Below, one piece after another: positions 26,021 through 38,339 of a stretch of 64,000 nt of DNA. The stretch's first letter is position 1. Every line of letters starts with the position of its first letter. The notes under the pieces are model-generated. The model was not told the DNA's origin and made no database searches. It saw only the letters and a list, made by a program, of their open reading frames with translations. The translations under genes were made by a program, and so were the position numbers. The DNA comes from Pterois miles (taxonomy: Eukaryota > Chordata > Actinopteri > Perciformes > Scorpaenidae): the NCBI GenBank assembly GCA_947000775.1, contig CAMQGK010000144.1, positions 14,310,001 through 14,374,000 of the forward strand. The letters run 5' to 3'.

Positions 26021-26578
26021 CTGCAATGAAAAGGAAACACAAATCTTATAAACACCACACGCATATACTCACATCACGTATAGTGATATACAAATGTGGT
26101 GATTTTGGCTAGAAAACACCCCAAAATAGGGCTGTTTGACATTGAATGGCGATGCTCGTTGCCAGCGGTAGGCTGTAATTTGAAGATAAACCACAGGAAT
26201 TTAGATTTAAGGCAAAACTGCACTTTGTCTCTGTGCTCTTTATAATAATAAAAAAAAATACAAAAAAATAATTAAAAACAGGAAATTAATAATGGTAAAA
26301 AAAAATAGACTTTTAATATTCATTTGAGCATTAGATAAATAAAAAATAAATAGCATTTTTTTTTTTTTAAAGTAATTCAACTTATTGCACTTTTGTAGAC
26401 TATCGTTGTTTTGTTTTTTGGTGTTTTATTCACACTGAGGTAATCAGATTAAAGTGTGAAGCTTTAAAAGCCGCCAGCCAGCATGCTTCCTCCCCTAACG
26501 AGCCTCCTCTTCTCCGTCCTTATTTCCGCCGTCTAACAGAATGGACCCAGTGTGTAGAAACACGGCAGACCGACTCAC
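26021..26578 (-). other. cbfb: cbfb intron 1
   Basis: A short 558-nt intron with GTGAGT donor and a TTGCAG acceptor. It is A/T-rich in the middle (26240-26380) and holds no recognised repeat family or small RNA. Confidence 0.9.
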
Positions 26579-26656
26579 CTCACACTCCCTGCTCAACTTG
26601 CGGAAAAACTCCTCATTCTCAAACTTGCTCCTCTGGTCCGGGACTACCCGCGGCAT
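26579..26656 (-). CDS. cbfb: cbfb exon 1 (coding part): start of core-binding factor beta
   Basis: Seen: on the minus strand an ATG at 26656 opens 26 codons, MPRVVPDQRSKFENEEFFRK followed by LSRECE, ending at a GTGAGT donor (26578-26573). This is the N-terminus of vertebrate CBF-beta, and the 78-nt length and phase-0 junction agree with the mammalian first coding exon as I recall it. Family knowledge: CBF-beta binds no DNA itself; it heterodimerises with RUNX proteins in the nucleus, raises their DNA affinity and protects them from degradation, acting in blood and bone development. The ATG is chosen because the MPRVVPDQRSK start is invariant in the family. The next exon is 558 nt downstream on the minus strand. 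Alternative: a retrocopy is excluded by the intact introns. Confidence 0.97.
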
Positions 26657-26998
26657 CTTCACCAACACTTTCCGGCCTCTTCGCTTTCACTTTTTTTGAG
26701 TCTTTGTTTTTGTATTTATCACAGTAAAACTTCAACTGTTCGTCTTCCCGTCCGTCCCTCTGTCTGCCTGCTCTCTCTTTCACTCACTTCTCTTCCGTGT
26801 CTGAGTGGCTTTTTTAGTTGTTGTTGTTGTTCCTCTCTGTGTGGAGCAATGTGCCCTCTGCTGCTGCTGCTCTCTGGGATTCGGACTGATGGTCTGCGGC
26901 TCCTGCGCGCTCCGGGTCGCCTCTGGCTCCAAATGGCTCTTATTGAGTGACCCACCGCGATAAAGCTCAATTTGACCGTGTGGCTCCCTCTCTCTCTC

Positions 26999-27034
<36 letters not shown>

Positions 27035-27100
27035 CCTCTGTCTCTCTACCTCTCTCTCTCCTGCTCTTGACGAGCCTGTGATATGAACCAAGAGGAGCGC
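26657..27100 (-). promoter_or_regulatory. cbfb: Probable cbfb 5' UTR and promoter region
   Basis: The stretch just upstream of the cbfb ATG is locally rich in CpG (about 26870-26960, including GCGCGC and CCGCG) inside otherwise AT-rich DNA, and is followed at 26988-27060 by a long CT tract, which is GA-rich in the sense direction. CpG-rich TATA-less promoters are usual for housekeeping transcription cofactors, so this is where the transcription start would be expected. No transcript boundary can be read from sequence alone; the extent is inferred. Confidence 0.5.
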
Positions 27101-27733
27101 TCTGGTCTACCTGCAACTTTCAGGTGCTCCTCCCCGGTAGGCCTGCCGGAGATTCACACATTCAACACACGAATGCATAAAACACAAGGGATTAAACCTA
27201 TGTAAATACGTAATATGACAGCGTTAAATAAAGGCATTAATCATATGGCACAGAGCTGTTTTGTGCTCCAGTGGCCGACCAAGAAATATCAAACATGTAG
27301 CGTATTTTTACATTTTTATCCACCTAAATTGCAGCTGTGTGCGCAAAACGCATAGTGCTGTAGCCTATACACGTGCGTTAATCTAGCTAAAACTTAAACA
27401 AGTGGCCTAGGGGGGAAAAGTGGCACAAACAAATCATTTTAAACATATAAGTCACACAAATAGCCGTCTGTAGCTGTTCGTGTTTCCAGCTGTTGCTGAT
27501 ATAGCCAGAAAGCTCTTTAACATGTTTTCTTGTTCTTTGTAATACTTTGGCGCAGCTGCCAACATTCAAAATAACGGCAATTCCGAAAGTACTTGAAAGC
27601 ATCAACAGTCTACTTCCTGGCTCCGTCGAGTCGCTCTTGTGACTGTACACCCGAAATACCGCCCCCTCCTCCCTCCCTCCCTCCCCCCATTCACAATAAT
27701 AATACTACTACACACGCTACTCGGGGCTGCCAC

Positions 27734-27744
27734 TGCGCATGCGT
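27734..27744. promoter_or_regulatory. NRF1-like motif TGCGCATGCGT
   Basis: The palindrome-like TGCGCATGCGT closely matches the nuclear respiratory factor 1 consensus (YGCGCAYGCGCR), differing at the last position. It sits in a small GC-rich patch 1.1 kb upstream of the cbfb ATG, beside a C-rich tract (27661-27688). It could be part of a distal cbfb promoter or an unannotated upstream start; function is inferred. Confidence 0.4.
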
Positions 27745-28149
27745 GTGGCCTGGACCGCAGAAACTTTATAGGATCCTTATGTGAGAGGTGAAAAGGGGGG
27801 AGAGCGTGAATAAGGGGGGTGGATATTTGTGTTTCACTGATCAAATAAAGCCTACAGTAATCCTAAAATCCTCTAGAAATATTTGGAAAATATGGAGCTT
27901 ACATTATATTATGTTCATAGCCAAATTAGAGGTAGATTTCAAACTGATGAGTAAGTTAATTAGTGTTTAATCTCTATTTTTCTTAAATAACTAAATAAAT
28001 AGACACCATCAAGCCCTGTGAGTTGTTTAATTGCCTGTTCATAAAGGTAACAGCTCTCCGGGATAGTTTGCCCTAGGACAGTGAAGTCTACTGCTCTAAA
28101 TCAGTCAAAAACTAAGCAACACCATCAACCATTTTATAGGCCCACTGAC

Positions 28150-28330
28150 ATTTAAAGGAATGTGCGGGATTATACAAGTAAAGTTGATTGCCTTATCTGT
28201 ATTCTTATAAGGAATTGTGTATATAGATCCATTGGCAGAAATAGAGTATGATATCAATAAGTATGTTTTCTTTTGTGTGTAATCACCTGAAAATAAGCTT
28301 TGCTTTGTTTTTGTTGCCAAAGTGTGAGCC
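28150..28330 (+). repeat. Left half of the same repeat as 1-415
   Basis: Starts TTTAAAGGAATGTGCGGGAT and runs to the shared GTAATCACCTGAAAATAAGC and TTTGTTTTTGTTGCC; the second half found at 100-415 is missing, replaced by unrelated sequence after 28330. Confidence 0.5.
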
Positions 28331-28871
28331 GCAGACAGAGCAAGTCCTCCAGGAAGAAGTCTGGGCTTTGGAGCAAGTTTTAGTGGCCAAACGGCGGTAC
28401 TACACCATCTGAAAGACTTTTTTCCTATAGACTTCCATTGGGTAAATCAGTCTACGTTTTTTCACGTGACGGCTGTGGGTCAGAGGGTAGAGCAGGTCTT
28501 CCACCAGTCGGACGGTCAAAATAGTCATGAAAAAGAATAAAGATTTATTTTTAAATCAACATGTCCTGCTTTTATTTCAAAATAAAACCCTTTAGGTGTT
28601 TTGTTTTTCATTTGTTCATTTGTTTTTCTTGTGGACAGAACACCTTTATTTGTTAACACAAGGCTTTTACTCTGAAATATGTGCAGGACAGTGTTGTAGA
28701 ACATGTAGTGACGTGCAGGATTTCATGAATGAATATAATACAGGATTTTAATTGTGGATTATGACTATTCTTTACAAATTACCACACGTTTCTTGACCTT
28801 GACGGACGACGGATGCGACTCACAGCCATGAGGTAAAGCAGCCGCCACACGCTGTTCACACGGCTGGTCTT

Positions 28872-29790
28872 TATTCTCATGATATTACACCTTACTCTCG
28901 TAAAGTTATGACTTTATTCTTGTAATATTCTCACTTTTTTCTCATAAAGTTATGACTTTACTACTTTTTTCTCGTAAAGTTCTAACTTTATTCTCATAAT
29001 GTTACAATATTTGTCTTATTTTTCTTTTCTTTTTCTCTTCTCCTCTCTTGGGGCGGCAGTAGCTCAGTCTGGAGGGAGTTGGCTTGGGAACCGGAGGGTC
29101 ACCGGTTCAAGTCCCGCCATGGACCAAGAACTGAGTGTGAACTGGTAGCTGGAGAGGTGCCAGTTTACCTCTTGGGCACTGCCGAGGTGCCCCTGAGCAA
29201 GGCACCAAACCCCCAACTGCTCGGGGCGCTTGTCAGGAGCAGCCCTCTTACTCTGACATCTCTCCATTGTTGCATGTTTGTGCATGTGTGTGTTCGGGTC
29301 TGCATGTACCGTGTATAAGTTAACAACAGAGTGAAAAAATTGAATTTCCCTTCGTGGGACTAATAAAGGACTATCTTCTTCTTCTTCTTCTTGTAAAGTT
29401 ATGACTTTATTCACATAATATTACAACTTTTTGTCTCATAAAGTTCTGACTTTACTCTAATAACATAACTTTTTTGTAAAGTTATGATTTTATTCTTGTA
29501 ATATTACAACTTTTTCTCATAAAGTTCTGACTTTACTCTAATAATATAACTTTTTTGTAAAGTTATGATTTTATTCTTGTAATATTACAACTTTTTCTCA
29601 TAAAGTTCTGACTTCATTCTCATAATATTACACCTTATTCTCATAAAGTTATGACTTTATTCTTGTAATATTACACCTTATTCTCGTAAAGTTATGACTT
29701 TATTCTTGTAATATTATGACTTTTTCTCGTAATGTTATGACTTTATTCGCGTAATATTCCGACTTTTTTCTCATAAAGTTAGAACACCAG
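28872..29790. repeat. A/T-rich minisatellite (about 40-bp units) interrupted by a SINE
   Basis: Units of the form CATAAAGTTATGACTTTATT plus CTTGTAATATTACAACTTTT repeat from 28872 to about 29000 and again from 29392 to 29790. A higher-order period of 81 bp (two units) is seen twice in a row at about 29465-29626. Within units GTAAAGTTATGACTTTAC-type palindromes occur, so long hairpins are possible. Confidence 0.85.
29050..29392 (+). mobile_element. tRNA-derived SINE inside a minisatellite
   Basis: The head reads GGCGGCAGTAGCTCAGTCTG (A-box) and, about 45 nt later, CACCGGTTCAAGTCCCG (B-box), as in tRNA-derived SINEs. A unique body and a 3' end ACTAATAAAGGACTAT followed by (CTT)n complete it. 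Both flanks are the A/T-rich minisatellite, so the SINE landed inside the array. The small open frames on both strands here are repeat translation. Confidence 0.8.
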
Positions 29791-31830
29791 TAAGCCACCT
29801 CTTCCCATCCTCAGTATACAGTATGTGGTCGGCAAAAGTCTATCGCTGTATTTATTTATGGATTAACTATAGCTAACATTATCTTACTATCTAACTAGTT
29901 AGCTACCAATATGCCGTGCCTAGCATGGTCGCTAGCAGCGGGATGACCATCACAACATGCACTGAAAACCTGTTATGGATCTCCCTGCTCCACTGGATTG
30001 CTCCGTTCCAGTGCACTTACATTAACTAGAACTACTGGAAAACAAAATAAATCAGAAAGGTATGACACAGCTTCCCACATCCTATAAGTGCTTATTGTTA
30101 ACTATAACTATAAATTCACACAGTGTAGTGGGAAAGTGAAAAAAAAAAGTGTTGAATGTTTCAGGGAAAATATATATATATAAGTTTTCTTTTCACATGC
30201 ACTCACACAGACTCAGTGGGAGACAATTCAAAGTCACAGCACTACAGCTGAGACATATTGGCACTTGCAACATAATGAGGAATGAATGTTTGATTATGCA
30301 ACGAACAGGCGGATAAAAACACGCCCATGAAATGTAGCACGGCTCCTTTATTTCTAGTCGGCACACTTAAACACACACACATATGCACACACACAGAGTA
30401 AATATGACTATTAGACTCCCACGGGAGTTTCATAATCACCCACACAGATCTTAATTAAACTATGAACAAGAACCTGCAGGTTGAAAGTGTCTCTGTACAT
30501 TCTCAAAGAGTTCGTCAGTGTTGTGACATGTTTTGTTGTTTGTTTTGTTGGTGTTTGTGAGGCTGTTATCCCCAGGGACAAAAGTAGAGAGAAAATGAAA
30601 CACATATAATTATGCTTTAATAACACACAGACACTAACAGAGGAAAACTGAGTTGTTTCATTACAGTGTTTCTAATTTCTATGTAAGAATACCAAGAATA
30701 ATATGCATGCTGTTCTCTTAAGTGTCTACAACTAGTGGTGGGTCTATGCAGGCTGAAAGGCTAAATGTTTTAATCACTGCTTTTCATCCTAACATGGGTT
30801 TTAGAGGTGGGAACAAAGCCTCAGGCTACAGCATATGCTCTGAGTCATTTTCATGAAAAGAAACATTCCTTTTATGGCACCCATGTCATTGATTTCTACC
30901 AGCCCTTCTCCCATTCAGATAGCCTGAGGATCACACACATGCTGTTACAGTAGAGCTCACTGCTTTGCTCCCTCAAACTGGCCATTTGTGCGTGTTACCT
31001 GCAGGTTAAACAGCGCGTGAATGATTAACAGCAGTAGCTGATGGTGCAGTAAAAGGTTCATTAATTAATCAGATAATCTGTGGTTGCCATGGCGAACAGT
31101 TCTGACATACCGTCCGGTCTCATCTCGGCACAGCACACTGAGCACGGCTCACTTTAGTTCATGTCGTTTTGTTTCCCCTAAAAGATTACGTTCCCGTACA
31201 ACGACAGTGAAATGTCGATTACATGTCGAGGGAAATGCATTTCCTTCTGGATTACTTTTGCCATTAACGTTTCACAGATTTGTCTCTAATCAATGTCCGC
31301 GTAAGTCCGCATAGAGCAAACAAACAGAAGTTTCACCGAGGAGGCCGCAGTTCGTGTCACGCGTGAAAAGAGAAGTCAACACTGACTCATTTGAAGTTGC
31401 ATACGTAATTTAACTTAATAAATTTACTTATTTTAAGCCAAACCATGATCTTTTAGCGAGCATAACTAAGTAATTTTGTCATGTTTTTGTTTTGTTTCAA
31501 TTCAAAACGTTAACCAATGCAACCAGAATCTGATACGTTTTCCGCAAAACGTAATTGAGAGTACAGTTTAGCTGTATGGGAAAGTAATGTTTAGGAGGCA
31601 AGGTTGTGTCAAGTCAAATATGAAATTAAGTTTACTTTTTTAGCTACTTTTACTAAAAAAAAATTGAATCAGGCATTTGTAGTTTTAATTCCATTTTTAG
31701 GTTGTTCAATTAATCTTTGGTTTAGTCTCACATAGTTTACTTGATCTTAAGTTTAGTTTAATTTTGTTAAAGTTATAGTTAGTAATACCACCTAAGAGTT
31801 CCAGTATGTTATTTCCATAATCAATAAAGT

Positions 31831-32197
31831 TCAAACAATATTTGTGAACATGAGCTCCTCTCTCTCAAAGCCAGAAACCAGAGAAGACTCAAACTTGCAA
31901 TGTCATAAGGTCTAAAGTGTGGAGCTGCTTCATAGACAATGAATGGGAGACATTTTTTCTTTTTTCTACTTAAATGAGCTTTATTGTGTTGTCGCGTTGT
32001 CAGCTGTGAAACAGAAAATGTTCCCATATACTCAGATCGGTCCTCCGGGTGCTCTGTGTTCTAACTCATCTCTCCCAATTCATCGTCTATGGAGCAGCTC
32101 CACACTTTTTACGCTATGACATTGCAAATTTGAATTTTAGTGCTCTAGTTTTTGGATTTGGGAGAGAGTTGTTCATGTTTACTAATGTTTTTTGGAC
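31831..32197. repeat. Foldback element: imperfect 120-bp inverted repeat
   Basis: Arm 31831-31951 and arm 32070-32197 are reverse complements with roughly 80% identity, for example GAGCTGCTTCATAGACAATG against CATCGTCTATGGAGCAGCTC, with a 118-nt unrelated spacer. The two small open frames on opposite strands (FIVYEAAPHF and FIVYGAAPHF) are the same arm read twice, not genes. Confidence 0.85.
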
Positions 32198-35100
32198 TGC
32201 CATAGACCATAGGAATAATGTGTTAATTTTGAAAATGGGCATAATTACGGATGTTTAATATGACAATACATACCTTGATGTGACATATATTTGTTTCATT
32301 TTTGGAATTTTGCCATACATGTAGCTATACGAAGTATTGCTTTATGGTAATACTGGATTTTTACATCAGTTTATTCTTTAAAGTACCTTGATTTGTTATG
32401 ATTTCTTTGGTTTAACAAACGTACTGATCTGGACTGATCATTTCATCTATAAACAGTTTCTCAGTTAATTTTCAAGGAAATGCGTTATATCACAACATAC
32501 TGTATATCGACATCACAATAAAAAATTAGATGTTCTTGATAGACTTTATCCATATTTCCATTTTTATTTAGTTTAGGTATTCAGGTATAGTTAAATTATG
32601 TTCTGTATTACATGGATGTGCTCGGTCTCTTTTTCTGTCTTAATATAAATTGGCTGAAACATTTGAAGTTGACTCCTGAATCTGTGGGTCTGCTAACCTT
32701 TTCTGTCTCTAAATCTACTGTAAGTCAAGCGTGAAGAGCAAATGCCCCACAGCCTCTTAAATGATGTGTAGTGTCTGTGTCAGTGAAATGACATTAATGA
32801 TGGATTACTGCACAGAAAGCTTGTTAGATTTCCTCTGCTAATGTTTTCCAGACTGATGGCTTTGAAATAACACTGACACATGTGATGGCTCCTCACAGGC
32901 TCCTACAGTCCATTAGCTAAAGTGAAAATTCACTTTGCCAAAGAACTTCAAATTTCATATTGTTGCACATTCAGATGAGCAACTCCCTAAATGTGACATT
33001 TATAGAAACTAGGAAAAGTTGTGTTTGTCGCTCTACGGTTACCCTCGGATGGAAATGTTGGTCAGTCTGCGATTTTGGACTGAAATGTCAAAAAAAAAAG
33101 GTTATCAATTGGAATAAAATTTTGCACATTTATATTCTCCACAAGATGAATAGTAATAACTTTGATAACTTTGACATTTCATTTAGCGCCACCATGAGTT
33201 CAAAGTTCTTTGTGTTTCGTGTTTTTATCAAATGTTGGAATACTGACGCATTGAACATGTTAAATGTTGTACCAGAAAGCTTAACAGTGTTATTGTGAGC
33301 ATGTTAGCATTTAGGCTAGAGCTGTCACAATTTTCACAACATTAATATTGTGGCCAAAAGATATCATGATAACAATATTACTGCAATAAGTATAGAAAAA
33401 TGTTTTTTAAAAATGCTATTTTTATAGCGCATTTTGTCTCTTTTTGTAACTCATTTTGAGTGAAGGGAGGTGGAGAGAGAGTCTGTAACCGTAACTGTAC
33501 AATAGCATGATATAAGAAGTGATGTATTATTATTATCGTTATTATATTATTCATTATTATATAACCGTGTGTATTATTAACATATCAATAGTTCATTTTT
33601 ACATATTGCAGTCATCGTCAGTACTGTTATATTGCTATATCCCTAATGTGGGTGAGTCTATAAGTACAGAGCTGTTAGCGTCACTGTAGACTTGTTATTA
33701 TTTTTGTACACCAACATGTGTATAAATGAACATAATGCCTCAGTTTTGTGCAAAGCCATTTTTTTTATAACTCTTATGTGACCCGTCTTCTTATTGCACT
33801 CAGATTCAACTTTAAAATTTGCATTTTTTTATTGGTTTTGTTAAAGGACGCTGAATGAACACCACATTTTACTTTAAATTTGGATTTTTAAAAAAATGTT
33901 CCATGTATTCACTATTGCTTCTCGACATGACTGCTGCTTTTCTCTGTGTAATATATCAGATATTAATGAGTAAATTATCAATTAATTAATCAACAATGAA
34001 AATAATTATTAATTTCAGCCATAGTTTTGTCTTTTATGTTAATAAATGTAGTATTTTTTTAAATAAATTTGTATTTTTTCAAAATCTAAATAACTACTAG
34101 AAACAATTAAAAAATCAAAAAGAAAAGTAGGAGCATACTGTATACTGTAGGTTAATCTCTCAGCTGAAGTTCAAACTAAAGTCACCAAATTGGTGGCACG
34201 ATTACACAACGGATTCTTGATATTGATATCTTCTGAAAAGATCATTTTTATGCGTATTATGTCCAGGATCAACACAGGAAACTACTTCGGTTTAATTCCC
34301 AACAACACGTAGTTAGGATTAGGAAAAGACTGTGGTCAAGTTACACCACACAGGAAGTGCTGTGACTTAAGTACAGCAGTTATGTGACAATTCAACGCTG
34401 TCTTCTGTTTTCACCCAGGGTACAAACATCCGTTTTTTTTGCACATTTTTTGAAAATAATTTTGTGGAATATATACAAATTACAGTGCATTTACTTTTTG
34501 TAGATAAAGCTGTGAACGGTGAATGAAAACAGCCTGATATCCTTGACAGTATATAATGCTGCTTCATTGACTAAAGTGTAAATAGCTGCCTTATTTTCTG
34601 ATCTTTATCAGTTTACAGTTAATTTCATACATTTTGGTTTAAACCTGAACAAAGTTTAATTAGCTGCTGACCAGGGACCAAAGAAACAAACCTTACATTT
34701 TACTGCATTTTCCCGCATGTGTACGTTAAGTGGCTGCAAAAGTTCCCCGAGACATGAAGTTAAACCTTTCCAGACTAAAAAGACAGAGAAAAGCCAACCT
34801 ACATCACATACTTCACACAGATTTGTCCGTGTTGTTCCTCCTCATTGTTATTCAAGGACACAGACGGAAACATCTTGGCTTTGTTTGCAGGCTTAGAAGA
34901 TGCTGCTGCTGCTGCTGCTGCTGCTGTGGACGTGGCCTAATAAATATTTAAAACGCATCAATAAAGCAGGAACACAGAAAAGCTAATGAGTGACACACAG
35001 CTGACTCGAAACAATCGTGTGTGTGTGTGTGTGTGTGTGTGCGTGCACAGTTAAGTTAAGGCACCGTTCTCGACTCATCTCATGTACAAAAAGGAGATCG

Positions 35101-35722
35101 AGCAAGACTATGAACAAAGAGACTTGTTATCTTTCTGTGTGCGGCTACCTGGGTGTTATCTCCTCCTCTTCAATAATGTTCAAACACACTGCTGTGAATA
35201 AATGAGATGTTTGCGAGTTTCTCGGCTCTCTGTAACTCTCACACCAGAAACCAAGACCAGAAACTGCCGTCTGACTTGTCTACACAACAATTTCTGCAAA
35301 ACTAAATCCCTAAAGCAGCAAATACATCGTGCATGAGGGATTTTTTTTTTTCTGTCAATACAACATCTCACCTATACCTTATTCGCGGCAACATACAATC
35401 TGTTTTTGATACCCGTTTGGCAGCACTTGTGAGATAAGACGCTTTCCTGTGCTGTTGATGAAGTGGCAAACTGTTCAACTGTCTGCTATGAGGCTTGTTG
35501 AGGGTCAGTAAAAGTTCAACAGGATCTGTGGCGCTCAGCGGACCAACTCTGCTTTGAATTAAATGACCATTAGCAACAGACAGGATTACAAGGTGGCTCC
35601 ATAAAGAGAGCTGCACGTGGGCTCTTTGTGGCCCAACTCTGCCAGTCTGGTTACATCACTGACTGGGAATCAACCTCCTCCTTCCTCACTCAGACATCCC
35701 TGCATCTCTAACTGTGATACCC

Positions 35723-35723
<1 letters not shown>

Positions 35724-35768
<45 letters not shown>
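35724..35768. repeat. (CA)n microsatellite
   Basis: 45 nt of CA. Other simple tracts nearby are (CTG)n at about 34901-34926 and (TG)n at 35018-35044. Confidence 0.95.
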
Positions 35769-35771
<3 letters not shown>

Positions 35772-38135
35772 AGCAGGGGAGACGCCTGGATGTGTGTGTT
35801 TATTCTTGGTCAGACGGTGGGACCCCGTGGCTGACAGACCAATTTGGAATGGCACATGGTCCAGTATTTTAGTATATCGGTTACAGTGTTACGGTCAGCC
35901 AGTCTGTCTGCCTTTCTGTTTGTCTGTCTGACTGTCTGCCCACCGAAGAGACAACCTCTTCCACTCCTCACGGGGGCAAAAAATAAACACACACCACACA
36001 AATATGGAGCCACAAGTAGCTATGGTGTGAAAATGACAGCAAATCTCATTACAAGTTCATCCATCTGGCATCACAGAGGAATGATGATGATGATCATGAT
36101 GATTGGTGTTCCTATTTTATAAAAAAAAAATTAATATTGTAATAAAAAAAAAAAAACACTCCAGATGTTATAACTTCAAGCCACTATGTGAAGAATTTGA
36201 AAATGTTGCCTTTGCTGCCCTCCAGTGGAAATGTTGGAAAAGACACTGCGGCATATGGCAACGTCTGTTGTTGACATCTCCTGTTTATAAATGGACTTGA
36301 AGCAACACATCTCAGTGTAACAAACTCTAACTTAAAATATCAGAAGGGTTTGAAAGATATATACTGCATGTAGTCACACTAAATTAAACACACAGAGGCT
36401 TTAATCCTGTGAGAGCAAAATGAAAGATGTATAAGCAGCGTATCTGACAGACAGAAAGTGTCCATGTGGAAAAACAGATACTTCAGGTACTGTTTACTAC
36501 AACTCGGCTTTGAATGTCAAACTGTCTCAAGAGGTTTTGTTTTTCACCATATTTTTGTTGTTGTTTGTTTTTTATAAAGAAGAGATTTCATCCTACTTAA
36601 AATTTGGATTAAAATAACTATTTTTAAAATGAATTAAAAGTCATTCATCAAGAAAAAAGTGCCATAAATTCACTATTTCCTGCTTCTCAAAACAACGTTG
36701 CTGCATTTATCTAATTTTATATGATTGTGAATGAATAAAAAAATCACTGATTAAACAGTAATGAAAAAAGTATTAATTGCAGACTTGGTTAACTAAGACT
36801 TAGACTTTATGTATTTTTTGAATGGTTAAAATAATTTAGATAAACGTTATAATATAAATTTGAGTTCTAGTGCACCAAATCTAATTACAGTCAAATATAG
36901 CATACCAATTACGGACATCATTCATTTTAAAATAAACAAAAACAAAATTAAAATAGCAGTACTGGTACTGTATTGTTAAACACAATCAAAATATGAACAC
37001 ATTATCTATTATAAAAATATAAAACATTAGAAAGAAATATAATACTAACTGAGATGTTATTTCCTGCATCTTTGTTTGAATTAAGACATTACAAATGGGT
37101 TAAAAATCTTTTTATGGTCCAGCTGACGGATTATTGTTTTTAATCTAGATTTTTGAAATGGCAGCAGGAGTTGTTAACCAATCGGTCTGTCAAAGATCGT
37201 AGGGTATACAATATAGTATCCAAAAATCTGATACATAGCTCTGTGACTCAAATGTAGTGATAACACTACACAAACTGGGACTAATAAACACTTGAGCTGC
37301 ACCGAAAAGCTAAAATGCAGCGACTACAAAATGGAGTAAAAATGAGAAGAATCTGACCTTTATGAAATATTATTAGGCCTATAGAAGTGTTTAATTTGAG
37401 AGGAAATTATGATGTAAAGTTCGCAAAATGACAACAGAGCTAAAAGGAGAACCATTCAATTCTGGTGAGATAGCCACAGCTATTTTTTTTTTTTTTAACA
37501 ACTCTCTCGCTTGTTTACAAACCGATAGCAGAATAGCTGGAACCACCATCTCAGGCTCTGACCACCTAAAGTTAAAGGTTTTTGTGAATATAAGGCTAAA
37601 AACTTCAAGCTTTTTTCTCAGTTTCTTTAGTTACTGTCTATATTTACAGGGCATCATGTGAATCAGTCTGCACTAGTGCACCCTACTTGTCATGACACAG
37701 CACTATTTTTGCAACACAAATTTATAAACCATGAATAAAACTTGATTGCTAACTCGTTGCACATATAGAATAATTCCTCCTGACCGACTTACTACACTGG
37801 GAAATTTATAAGAGCTGTTTGCTTTAACTTGTATTTGGATTAAAACAACCTGGATTAAATGAAGATTGTTAAATAGAACCCACAACAGGGGTTTTTGCAA
37901 AAGCAACGGTTAAAACGGTATAAGCTCACAAGCACTTACTGTGAATGAAAAATATTGTTTCTTTAAATAAAATTGTAGTTTGCGATTTATAACACAATTC
38001 CTGTCATCCTCCTTGCTGAGCTCACTCTGGACTGGTGGAGGGCGACACGGCAACTTCCTTCCCCGTGTGGAGACTCTGGTTTACCCACTGACGCCTTCCT
38101 CTGTTACCGAGGGGATGCTGCTGAGAAGCCAGGAT

Positions 38136-38151
38136 GGTTACCATAGCAACC
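38136..38151. promoter_or_regulatory. RFX X-box-like palindrome GGTTACCATAGCAACC
   Basis: GTTACC-AT-AGCAAC fits the RFX consensus (GTNRCC, 0-3 nt, RGYAAC) in both half sites. It lies in a GC-richer patch with no recognised repeat. A second looser site GTATCC-T-AGCAAC is at 38410-38422. Binding is inferred. Confidence 0.4.
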
Positions 38152-38286
38152 AGAGACCGTCAGACCCTGAACAAAAAAATGAAAAAAAAATAAAATAAAA
38201 TACTGTCAGCATTTTCTCTCACTATGGTTACTGAGTGTTGAAACCGATCCTGTTAGATACTCCAGTTTGGACACTGACTCCATTTT

Positions 38287-38289
<3 letters not shown>

Positions 38290-38339
<50 letters not shown>
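38290..38339. repeat. (TG)n microsatellite
   Basis: 50 nt of TG. Confidence 0.95.

Noticed and set aside
29052..29125. Possible tRNA gene
   Set aside because: A- and B-boxes are present but no cloverleaf closes and it is the head of a SINE with a defined tail.
31821..32258. Pair of small genes with similar proteins on opposite strands
   Set aside because: The similarity is because both read the same inverted-repeat arm.
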